Assembly (NCBI GenBank): GCA_030635465.1
Contig: DAOVYU010000091.1
Location: forward strand, 1-5,772
Source: Bacteroidales bacterium
GTDB lineage: Bacteria > Bacteroidota > Bacteroidia > Bacteroidales > JAADJA01
Reading direction: 5' to 3'
DNA: 5,772 nucleotides
The position numbers were made by a program, and so were the translations under genes. The notes beneath the pieces were generated by a model. It was not told where the DNA came from. It did no database searches and saw nothing but the letters and a program-made list of their open reading frames with translations. Of this stretch, positions 1 through 5,772 are shown one piece after another (the first letter of the stretch is position 1; every line of letters starts with the position of its first letter).

Positions 1-80
1 ATAGAAATTGGAAAAGTCTAAAATAGAAGCCCCATCGGGGCGAAATATAATGTAACCATTATGTATTTAGATACATATAC
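1..80. repeat. Intergenic hairpin cluster, probable dispersed REP-like repeat
   Basis: This gene-free stretch lies beyond the 3' end of the M64 peptidase gene. Three inverted repeats follow each other almost without gaps: GCCCC-ATC-GGGGC (29-41), ATAATG-TAAC-CATTAT (47-62) and ATGTAT-TTAG-ATACAT (61-76); the last two share two bases. The first is a sharp GC-rich island in AT-rich DNA and is followed by CGAAATAT. From memory, GCCCCATCGGGGCGAAATAT-like units occur as many intergenic copies in some Bacteroidota genomes, often next to a TAGAAA motif; here ATAGAAA stands at the window's left edge and AATAGAA precedes the hairpin. That family assignment is recall, not a search result. The hairpin is too far from the peptidase stop (about 130 bases), and lacks a T-run, to be called its terminator with confidence. 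Bases 81-171 show nothing I can assign. Confidence 0.45.
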
Positions 81-171
81 AAAATTTAGATGCTTTAATC
101 GGACAACAATGATTTTGAATAATAAACCCTTATAAGTGATTATTTTGCGAATTCGATGATTAGTTTTGTCG

Positions 172-1443
172 TTATTCGCTATAGAAGTAAATCATCCGTT
201 CTATTGCTTCCTTACAAACCGGACAGAATTCATTCCCCTTAAAGGTATTCATCAAACAATCAACGGCAGGACGGTATACCCCTTTTGCGGCATATCCTCC
301 ACCTTCAAATACTCCAGTTTTATTGATATAAAGTTCAACCGTTGGGGTAGGGATGGGGGTACTCTCATTCAAAAGATTAGACCATTTTATTTCAAAGTTC
401 ACCAGGGTTGTCAGGTTGGGTTCCCATGGTTCAATATCAATAGAATAGAACTCACTGTAGGCGACATCATCAGTGTAGTATTCATCACCTAACCCAGCAA
501 AACCATGACCCAACTCATGGATAAATATTTTAGCAGCCTGTAAATTGCTGTTTACACTAACAGAATAATAGTTATATATGGCACCACCTCCATATTTTGG
601 TGAGTTTACCAATATGTATATCTGATCGTAGGGAGCATTGGCAGCCAGATCACGTACAATTTTATTATCATATGTCATACAATACCGCTCACTATCAAAT
701 GTGTAGAATGAGGTGCTTAGAATGGACTTTTTCCAGATTGTATCAGCAGGGATGTCTGTCCCTGATTCAACTGATGGTGCTAGTACTCCACGGATGTTAA
801 ATTTTTCTTTTAAGCTGGCATAAGGTTCAAAAGTAAAAAGCTCTTCAGCAAATTTATTACAATCATTGATGAATAGTCCCATTTCTGATTCATCATATCC
901 ATCAGGTAATAAAACGATGTCAACCTTTTTATCTGGTAAACCGGAAATTAAAACCTCAAAAGCGGTAGTTTCATTCCTGCGTTCGGAGGATATGAAATAA
1001 TTATCTGTTTTGTAGAAATACTCAAATTTATTCTGAAATACACCTTTATTATCTCTACTGAATAATACAATTTTTGCATCATTTAATGGCAGGGGCATCA
1101 CGACAGTTTCCGAAAATGATCGTCTGATCAACTTAGCTTCTTCCGTTGTTTGCCATTCACCAAAAAGGGTAGAATATCCCCTGGAATAAATTAGAGAATC
1201 AGAAGTGAGGTCATAAACTTTTAGAAAATACTTTCCGTAGTAGAACGTGTCAATCAGGTTGGTTCGAGATCCTCCCCAATAGGGTTCAATAATTACCTGG
1301 TCGAGGTAATATTCCTCCTGTGAGTAATTACCAGCATGTTGATAATCAACTCTAAGCGTTTTAGCAATAAAAGTTGAATCAAAAGTTGCACTAGCAGAAG
1401 AAATAATAAAAATTAGAAATATTAATATTGGAGCTTTCATCAT
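172..1443 (-). CDS. Secreted M64-family zinc metallopeptidase (IgA peptidase M64-like)
   Basis: This 423-residue protein is a predicted exported metallopeptidase. Residues 1-19 form a Sec signal peptide: Met-Met-Lys, a hydrophobic core rich in Ile, Leu and Phe, then SSASA with likely cleavage after Ala19. No lipobox Cys follows. Residues about 20-150 match the beta-rich N-terminal domain usual in Bacteroidota M64 proteins. Residues about 160-420 are the catalytic domain: the VDIVLLPDGYDESEM entry motif (174-188), the zinc site HELGH (309-313; Glu310 catalytic, His309 and His313 ligands), then GLGDEYY (317-323), whose acidic residues are candidates for the third ligand. CLMNT (396-400) is the probable Met-turn region, and Cys396, Cys407 and Cys410 are typical near the C terminus. 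The family is named after an IgA-cleaving member, but most members have unknown substrates, so IgA cleavage should not be assumed. It starts at the first of two tandem ATGs (1443 or 1440); the signal peptide fits either. No Shine-Dalgarno is seen. It is a separate unit from the helicase gene, 255 bases upstream. Confidence 0.92.
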   Translation of the reverse strand: MMKAPILIFLIFIISSASATFDSTFIAKTLRVDYQHAGNYSQEEYYLDQVIIEPYWGGSRTNLIDTFYYGKYFLKVYDLTSDSLIYSRGYSTLFGEWQTTEEAKLIRRSFSETVVMPLPLNDAKIVLFSRDNKGVFQNKFEYFYKTDNYFISSERRNETTAFEVLISGLPDKKVDIVLLPDGYDESEMGLFINDCNKFAEELFTFEPYASLKEKFNIRGVLAPSVESGTDIPADTIWKKSILSTSFYTFDSERYCMTYDNKIVRDLAANAPYDQIYILVNSPKYGGGAIYNYYSVSVNSNLQAAKIFIHELGHGFAGLGDEYYTDDVAYSEFYSIDIEPWEPNLTTLVNFEIKWSNLLNESTPIPTPTVELYINKTGVFEGGGYAAKGVYRPAVDCLMNTFKGNEFCPVCKEAIERMIYFYSE

Positions 1444-1496
1444 GCCGGAATTTGTTTGGTGAAATTATAAAAAATATCAATTTTAAAAGTGTTTAA

Positions 1497-1526
1497 TATT
1501 ATTCCTTTCCAATATGTGGAATAATA
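1497..1526. promoter_or_regulatory. Inverted repeat upstream of the M64 gene
   Basis: TATTATTCC (1497-1505) and GGAATAATA (1518-1526) form a perfect 9-base inverted repeat with a 12-base spacer. A second, mutually exclusive repeat, TTCCA (1507-1511) with TGGAA (1517-1521), uses part of the right arm. It lies 54-83 bases upstream of the M64 start codon. It could be an operator or an RNA structure in the 5' leader. A chance AT-rich dyad is also possible, and no regulator gene is nearby. Confidence 0.3.
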
Positions 1527-1664
1527 ATTTCCTAATATAACAAAATCAGGTTGTATGCGAAAATTAGTAAGTTTCACTAAATCAATACTTTGATTTAAAA
1601 ATCTTAAAATGGCATGAATCTTGACCTCCTTACATGAAAATTATTTTTCATTAGCGTAGAGGGT

Positions 1665-1694
1665 AAAGTCCGTTGGTAATCGCCAACGGGCTTT
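1665..1694. terminator. Hairpin terminator between the helicase and M64 genes
   Basis: AAAGTCCGTTGG (1665-1676) and CCAACGGGCTTT (1683-1694) form a 12-pair stem with the six-base loop TAATCG. It begins four bases beyond the helicase stop codon, so it should end the tamL-like/helicase transcript. The single imperfect position is 1669/1690: it is a U-G wobble in plus-strand RNA but an A-C mismatch in minus-strand RNA. The T-rich tail is also better on the plus strand (CTTTCATTTT) than on the minus strand (ACTTTACCC). It may therefore work in both directions, or mainly for a plus-strand transcript. Confidence 0.7.
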
Positions 1695-1698
1695 CATT

Positions 1699-3123
1699 TT
1701 ATATGAAAAACCGTTCATGAAAATTTACCAGATAGAGTTTTTTAGTAGCCCTGGTAAAAGCGGTATATAGCCAGCGATAATACTCTTTATTGATATGGTC
1801 TTCTGTTAAATATCCCTGGTCGATAAAAACAGTTTCCCACTGCCCGCCCTGTGTTTTATGACAGGTGAGCGCGTATGCAAATTTTATTTGTAAAGCATTG
1901 TAAAATGGACTGTTTTTAACTTGTTCTATCTTTTTTCTTCGTGTAGGAATATCTTCATAATCATTCAATATTTCTTCGAATAATTGTTGATTTGCTTTTT
2001 GGGATAAAGAAGCTCCTTCAGTCATTAAGGTATCAAGTAAAATTTTAACGGTAATTTCATTCTCATTAGGATAGTCGAGGAGTTTAACACTTACGTCTGC
2101 AAATCGAAAACCATAAAATGACTCATATTTTTCAATACGCTGGATTTGAATTATATCACCATTGGCAAGAAAACCAGGTTGTGAATTTTTATCGACCCAG
2201 AAATAATTATTTTTTACAATCATTAAATGATCACCCGAGCTAATTTCATTTTCCATAAAAAGAATGCGATTCCGAATTTCCTGGTTAAATACATTGGCTC
2301 TTTTATTCGAACGGGTGATGATTATGGTTTCTTCTTTTCCAGAATTTGAATAAGCAGTATTTAATTCCTCTTCCAATTCGCTCCCATTTATTCTTCGCAA
2401 GTCAGGATAGTTGCTAACTTTGATGCTAAGGTTATGAATATCATTATTTAATTTTTCCCTAAGAATTGTTGCGTTGGCAAGTATTCCTGATTCCAAGGAT
2501 TGTCTGACAACCTCCTTCATTTCGAAAGTTTTTATCTCTAAATGAAATGAGTTTTTAAGGTAATCAATATTCAATGCCGGGCTTTCATCCATACCTACGG
2601 GTGGAAGTTGAGCGGTATCGCCAATTAAAATGAGCGTGTTTCTTTTTCCATTATACACATAACTAATAAGGTCGTTTAATAAACTTCTTGTTGAGAACAA
2701 TCCAAAATCAGGTGTGCTAATATCATCAGGGATCATAGATGCTTCGTCAACCATAAAAATGGTATCTTGATGTTTGTTTTCAGATAATAACAATTTGAAA
2801 TTTCCATCAGGTCCAGATGAAATTAAATAGATCTTTTTATGAATAGTAAATGCTTTTTTGCCAGAGTACCCTGAAAAAACTTTGGCTGCTCTTCCTGTAG
2901 GAGCAAGTAGAACCGATTTTTTGTTAAGCAATTTGAGGTTATTTACAAATAAACTTACCAGGCTTGTTTTACCTGTTCCTGCATATCCTTTTAATACAAA
3001 TAGTGCATTGTCGTTATGCTTGTATAGAAATTCAGAAAGTAAATGGATTAATTTAACCTGTGATCCGGTGGGAGAATACTGAAATTGGTTAAAAATTTGG
3101 TTTGAAAAGTCAGTTACGGTCAT
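1699..3123 (-). CDS. RecD2/Pif1-like SF1B ATP-dependent DNA helicase
   Basis: This 474-residue protein has the full motif set of a superfamily 1 helicase of the RecD/Pif1 type, which moves 5' to 3' on single-stranded DNA. In order: a Q-motif-like N terminus near FQYSPTGSQ (14-22), Walker A GYAGTGKTS (46-54), motif Ia LLAPTGRAAKVF (72-83), Walker B with Asp126-Glu127 (FMVDEASMI, 123-131), motif III GDTAQLPPVG (168-177), motif IV VVRQ (205-208), motif V around ALTCHKTQGGQWE (418-430), and motif VI YTAFTRATKKLYL (453-465). The stretch between about 290 and 410 holds the inserted SH3-like/2B region. It lacks the long N-terminal domain of RecD2 and has no nuclease domain, so it resembles the compact RecD-like helicases common in Bacteroidota. 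It is cytoplasmic, with a probable role in DNA repair or replication-fork processing; the exact role is unknown. It starts at ATG (3123), 10 bases after the stop of the Omp85 gene, with no room for its own promoter and no Shine-Dalgarno, so it is probably cotranscribed. Confidence 0.93.
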   Translation of the reverse strand: MTVTDFSNQIFNQFQYSPTGSQVKLIHLLSEFLYKHNDNALFVLKGYAGTGKTSLVSLFVNNLKLLNKKSVLLAPTGRAAKVFSGYSGKKAFTIHKKIYLISSGPDGNFKLLLSENKHQDTIFMVDEASMIPDDISTPDFGLFSTRSLLNDLISYVYNGKRNTLILIGDTAQLPPVGMDESPALNIDYLKNSFHLEIKTFEMKEVVRQSLESGILANATILREKLNNDIHNLSIKVSNYPDLRRINGSELEEELNTAYSNSGKEETIIITRSNKRANVFNQEIRNRILFMENEISSGDHLMIVKNNYFWVDKNSQPGFLANGDIIQIQRIEKYESFYGFRFADVSVKLLDYPNENEITVKILLDTLMTEGASLSQKANQQLFEEILNDYEDIPTRRKKIEQVKNSPFYNALQIKFAYALTCHKTQGGQWETVFIDQGYLTEDHINKEYYRWLYTAFTRATKKLYLVNFHERFFI

Positions 3124-3133
3124 GGGTTGGTGT

Positions 3134-5467
3134 TTAAAATGGATAGCCGATACCCAGGTTATAAACAGGATAAAACCAGTTATGATCCTTTCCTATTACC
3201 CACCTGTCACCTACATCTCTGGCCGGATCCATCATCCTTTGGGCTATATCCACCCGAAATATGAAATATTTAAAATCAAGTCGCAAACCGATTCCGAAAT
3301 CCATAGCCAGTTCACTAAGAAAATTATTAATTTCAAATTTCCCCCCCGGAAATGTTTCATTTTCTCTCAAAAGCCAAATATTACCTACATCATAAAAAAA
3401 GGCTCCTTTAAATACTTTGAAAATAGGAAAGCGGTATTCAATATTGGCTTCAATTTTAACATCACCAACACGTTCAATTTTTGGGTTTGTATTTGGATAT
3501 GCACCAGGTCCCAGGTACCTGAGTGTCCAGGCACGCATCCCATTTGCTCCACCACCATAAAATCCTTTTTCAAAGGGTATGTCAATTGAGTTACCATAAG
3601 GAATAGCTAATCCAAAAGCACCCCGCACAGCAATCGTATGTTTTTTTTCAAAGACAAAATAATGTCTAATATCTATATCGCTTTTTACATATTGAGAATA
3701 TCGGATTCCAAATGCAGTCTGAAATCCTTCATCATTTTCAGGTGCACCAGTAATATTAACCATAAGATCCAAAAAATTTCCTGAGGTTTCAATATTCCAT
3801 CTTAAATATGTAAAATCTTTTACCCTGTTCAATTCCTGACTGTTATAAATATAGCTATACCTCATACCGAGGATCAAGTGATCAGTGTACTGGTTTCTGA
3901 ACCGTTCTGACTCACCGGCCAATATGGAATCAAATTCCGGGGTTGTTGCAACTTTTACTACGTTTACATCAATTGGAAAGAATTGGTGTTTTCTAAATTT
4001 GGTTTCCGACCAATCATAACCAAAAGATATATTTGTGATGACCCGTTCATACTCCAGGCGATCCTGCCAGTTATAACCCAGGTTAATATTCGTTTTCGGC
4101 CTGAAATATCGCGAAAATATATCCTGGTTAATCGGAGCTAAAAACTTGGGAATATACAGGTTTGCCTCAATACCAGCTTCAAAGGTGTTGAAATATAAAA
4201 ATTTTCTTTCTTTAGCTTCTTCAGTTGTGGCTCCACCTTCTTGAGCCTCCATTCCACCTTTTAATCTCAAATAGAAAACTTCACCACCTCTGAAAAGATT
4301 TTTATTCTGGTATACAAGATACCCACCTATTCCCAGGTCACCTCCGGAGTTTGTTCCTTGCGCCTCAATGGAGTATGAGTGTACTGGGTTGCGTGTTACC
4401 TGAACAACACAATCCAGGTAATTTTTGTCATCATCTTTTTCTTTTGGAGGATCTTTTACCTCTCTAAAGTTTATATTCACATATTTGAAAATGGTTAATT
4501 CATTGAGCTTTTTGTAACTCTGTTTGGCATCAGTAGCATTAAATTTATTGTCATTTTCAATAAACATTGATCGGGTGATGACTTTGGGTTTAATTTTTAG
4601 TGGAGGTCTGTAAATAATATTGTATTTATTTAAGATGGGATCACCTCTACGCTCCAATGTTTTAACAATGGTATCATGGGTAATGGTATCTGATTGGAAC
4701 GACCTGAAGTTAGGCTGGATAAATACATCATTGATATAATATATTTTATGATTTTTTTCAAGAGGAGGTTCTGTTGGATCATCTGAAGGTATGGACATGT
4801 TTTTTATAATCAGAGAAATATCTGCTTGTTTACTATTCAATGCACTATCTACTTCATAATAAATATAATCTTTGGTAAATCCGAAATAGCCATTATTATT
4901 CAGAATGGAAGTCAATCGATTTCGTTCCTGATCAAGGGCTCGCGAATTCAGAATAAATGAAGACCTTAATAAAGAAGTCATAAAATAATTGTCAACAAGT
5001 TTGATGATGGAGTCATCTTTGATGGAATAATTGATTTGTCTGATCCTATAAGGAGTTACAAGTTTTACTTCGTAAGTTACCTTTTTGGCTTTCTTTTTTT
5101 TGTAGTGGATAGAATGTTTAATTTCTGAGCGGAAATACCCAATATTATCAAGATACTTCCTCATTTGATCCTTAGATTCCTCAATTTGAGATAGATCCAG
5201 AATCACTGGTTTTTCTCCTGAGTTTTTGAAAATACCATTCCACCAAAGCTTAAGCGGGAATAAACCAATAAATTTGTCATTGGGTTTTTGTTGAACCAGG
5301 CTTAACAGATTACCGGATGAAACTTCTTTTGCCGGATTTTCAATTTTAACCTTATTAGAAACGAGTAAATACTGGTTTTCCTGTAATCTACGTGTAGTAC
5401 TGCAGGCTACAAGAAATAGAAATAGTATAAATGCTATACCACGAAACAGGGTGTAAATTACTTTCAA
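3134..5467 (-). CDS. tamL: TamL-like lipidated BamA/TamA (Omp85) outer-membrane assembly protein
   Basis: This 777-residue protein belongs to the Omp85 superfamily, which inserts beta-barrel proteins into the outer membrane. Residues 1-21 are a lipoprotein signal peptide (basic start, hydrophobic core) ending in the lipobox LVAC, so Cys22 should be lipidated. The following STTRRL lacks the acidic surface-export signal, which fits a periplasm-facing N terminus. Residues about 30-355 contain POTRA-type repeats; GYF turns at 110-112 and 193-195 mark repeat ends. The beta-barrel runs from about 362 to 777 and includes GFYGGGANGMRAW (635-647; MRAW is the counterpart of the Omp85 VRGF motif), FFYDVGNIW (690-698) and a terminal Phe777. 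Lipidated TamA relatives in Bacteroidota are called TamL. The partner tamB is not in the window, so a paralogous role is possible and the symbol is tentative. The start is TTG (5467-5465): an in-frame TAG lies three codons upstream, and the first in-frame ATG is Met102, which would remove the signal peptide. It is the first gene of an operon with the helicase. Confidence 0.88.
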   Translation of the reverse strand: MKVIYTLFRGIAFILFLFLVACSTTRRLQENQYLLVSNKVKIENPAKEVSSGNLLSLVQQKPNDKFIGLFPLKLWWNGIFKNSGEKPVILDLSQIEESKDQMRKYLDNIGYFRSEIKHSIHYKKKKAKKVTYEVKLVTPYRIRQINYSIKDDSIIKLVDNYFMTSLLRSSFILNSRALDQERNRLTSILNNNGYFGFTKDYIYYEVDSALNSKQADISLIIKNMSIPSDDPTEPPLEKNHKIYYINDVFIQPNFRSFQSDTITHDTIVKTLERRGDPILNKYNIIYRPPLKIKPKVITRSMFIENDNKFNATDAKQSYKKLNELTIFKYVNINFREVKDPPKEKDDDKNYLDCVVQVTRNPVHSYSIEAQGTNSGGDLGIGGYLVYQNKNLFRGGEVFYLRLKGGMEAQEGGATTEEAKERKFLYFNTFEAGIEANLYIPKFLAPINQDIFSRYFRPKTNINLGYNWQDRLEYERVITNISFGYDWSETKFRKHQFFPIDVNVVKVATTPEFDSILAGESERFRNQYTDHLILGMRYSYIYNSQELNRVKDFTYLRWNIETSGNFLDLMVNITGAPENDEGFQTAFGIRYSQYVKSDIDIRHYFVFEKKHTIAVRGAFGLAIPYGNSIDIPFEKGFYGGGANGMRAWTLRYLGPGAYPNTNPKIERVGDVKIEANIEYRFPIFKVFKGAFFYDVGNIWLLRENETFPGGKFEINNFLSELAMDFGIGLRLDFKYFIFRVDIAQRMMDPARDVGDRWVIGKDHNWFYPVYNLGIGYPF

Positions 5468-5495
5468 CAGAATCTATTTAACTATTGATATATTA

Positions 5496-5525
5496 CAAAG
5501 TTAACAGGAATGGAATTGTTTCAAA
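5496..5525 (-). promoter_or_regulatory. Bacteroidota-type promoter of the tamL-like/helicase operon
   Basis: Read on the minus strand, TTTG (5525 to 5522) is followed after 18 bases by TAACTTTG (5503 to 5496). This is an exact match to the Bacteroidota -7 box TAnnTTTG and its -33 element TTTG, with near-normal spacing. Transcription should start near 5490, giving a leader of about 23 bases before the TTG start codon of the Omp85 gene. The position independently supports that unusual start. Confidence 0.75.
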
Positions 5526-5592
5526 TTAGAGTTTTATTTTTTTGTTATCAAATGGTTGTTAATATTCTTTTTGCTCAGTGTAAATGATTGAA

Positions 5593-5609
5593 ATACAATT
5601 GATTTGTAT
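5593..5609. repeat. Short inverted repeat in the divergent promoter region
   Basis: ATACAA (5593-5598) and TTGTAT (5604-5609) form a perfect inverted repeat with a five-base spacer. It lies just upstream of the tRNA promoter and about 70 bases upstream of the Omp85 promoter. It could be a protein-binding site or only AT-rich promoter-upstream DNA. No further copy was seen in the window. Confidence 0.2.
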
Positions 5610-5626
5610 AATTATTATTTTTTTTC

Positions 5627-5656
5627 TTGTCAGAAAAAATAATTGATATATATTTG
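5627..5656 (+). promoter_or_regulatory. Bacteroidota-type promoter of tRNA-Val
   Basis: TTG (5627-5629, preceded by C) is followed after 19 bases by TATATTTG (5649-5656), an exact TAnnTTTG -7 box at the normal distance. A T-run (5618-5625) and an A-run (5634-5639) flank the -33 element, as is common for strong stable-RNA promoters. Transcription should begin near 5660-5663, leaving about 30 bases of leader before the mature tRNA. Confidence 0.75.
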
Positions 5657-5692
5657 CACTCCCATTTAAGGGAAATTGTTCATAAAATAATT

Positions 5693-5767
5693 GGGAGTTT
5701 AGCTCAGTTGGTTCAGAGCACCTGCCTTACAAGCAGGGGGTCACTGGTTCGAATCCAGTAACTCCCA
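5693..5767 (+). tRNA. tRNA-Val, anticodon UAC
   Basis: A complete cloverleaf can be drawn. The acceptor stem is GGGAGTT (5693-5699) with AACTCCC (5760-5766), and the discriminator is A5767. The D stem is GCTC/GAGC (5702-5705, 5716-5719). The anticodon stem is CCTGC/GCAGG (5721-5725, 5733-5737) around the loop CTTACAA, giving anticodon TAC (5728-5730), which reads valine codons. The variable loop is GGGTC. The T stem is ACTGG/CCAGT around TTCGAAT. All stems are perfectly paired. The 3' CCA is not encoded (CAAAA follows), so it must be added enzymatically. The gene is transcribed divergently from the Omp85 operon; whether more tRNA genes follow is outside the window. Confidence 0.97.
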
Positions 5768-5772
5768 CAAAA

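Larger units (their letters stand above)
1444..1698. other. Intergenic region upstream of the M64 gene
   Basis: This region separates the helicase stop codon from the M64 start and holds no credible gene. The M64 promoter should lie here on the minus strand, but I find no clean TTTG-N19-TAnnTTTG pair. The nearest partial matches are TAATTTTC (1566 to 1559) with TTG 16 bases upstream, and TGATTTTG (1548 to 1541) with no good partner. Other contents are the dyad at 1497-1526, a perfect Shine-Dalgarno sequence on the minus strand at 1633-1624 that leads only into a three-residue reading frame, an AT hairpin ATGAAAA/TTTTCAT (1634-1651), and the strong hairpin at 1665-1694. Confidence 0.6.

Noticed and set aside
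121..144. AATAA...TTATT repeat around CTTATAAG as a terminator for the M64 gene.
   Set aside because: The stem is short, AT-only and widely spaced, with no clear T-run on the minus strand, so it cannot be told from background.
166..492. A 108-codon plus-strand frame antisense to the M64 catalytic domain.
   Set aside because: It begins with TTG, overlaps the conserved zinc-peptidase C-terminal region on the other strand, and has no recognisable motif or promoter.
1634..1654. A six-codon plus-strand frame, ATG to TAG, in the intergenic region.
   Set aside because: It coincides with the ATGAAAA/TTTTCAT hairpin, is preceded by the complement of a ribosome-binding site and not by the site itself, and leads into no downstream gene.
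3122..3589. A 155-codon open frame on the plus strand, antisense to the 3' end of the Omp85 gene.
   Set aside because: It lies wholly within a well-supported Omp85 coding region, shows no recognisable domain, and has low-complexity residue content typical of an antisense shadow.
3385..3597. A 70-codon minus-strand frame inside the Omp85 gene in another reading frame.
   Set aside because: The overlapping Omp85 frame carries conserved barrel motifs through this stretch, so the short frame is a shadow and not evidence of a frameshift.
5605..5610. A TATAAT-like sequence (TGTATAAT, 5605-5612) upstream of the tRNA gene.
   Set aside because: Bacteroidota housekeeping sigma factors use TAnnTTTG; a much better match at the right distance lies downstream at 5649-5656.
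1..5772. Prophage, insertion sequence, CRISPR array or defence system.
   Set aside because: No transposase, integrase, phage or Cas gene and no spaced direct repeats are visible. The helicase alone is not enough to suggest a defence system, since its neighbours are an Omp85 protein and a secreted peptidase.

Overview
The window looks like an ordinary chromosomal stretch of a Bacteroidota bacterium. The DNA is AT-rich. Two promoters fit the Bacteroidota pattern (TTTG or TTG, about 19 bases, then TAnnTTTG). There are no Shine-Dalgarno sites in front of the genes, and the gene families (lipidated Omp85 protein, secreted M64 peptidase) are typical of the phylum. Genus cannot be told from the sequence.

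Layout, left to right. Bases 1-171 hold no gene but carry a GC-rich hairpin followed by two AT-rich inverted repeats, probably a member of a dispersed intergenic repeat. Next, on the minus strand, is a secreted M64-family zinc metallopeptidase (172-1443). A 255-base intergenic region (1444-1698) follows, with a dyad upstream of the peptidase gene, an isolated perfect Shine-Dalgarno/anti-Shine-Dalgarno sequence and a strong hairpin terminator. Then come two minus-strand genes in an apparent operon, transcribed right to left: a TamL-like lipidated Omp85 outer-membrane protein (3134-5467) and, 10 bases after it, a RecD2/Pif1-like SF1B helicase (1699-3123). A divergent 225-base region (5468-5692) separates the operon from a plus-strand tRNA-Val(UAC) gene (5693-5767), and has a good Bacteroidota promoter facing each way.

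The Omp85 protein acts in outer-membrane protein assembly and the helicase in DNA transactions. Their shared transcription has no obvious functional logic and may simply be economy of promoters. The Omp85 gene appears to start at a TTG codon: that start restores a complete lipoprotein signal peptide and lies about 23 bases from the predicted transcription start. The peptidase is a separate transcription unit.

No prophage, insertion sequence, CRISPR array or clear new multi-gene system is visible. The most interesting material is in the small intergenic structures: a possible plus-strand small RNA near 1616-1700, the hairpin cluster at the left edge, and a tRNA leader that repeats the tRNA's own 3' acceptor sequence.
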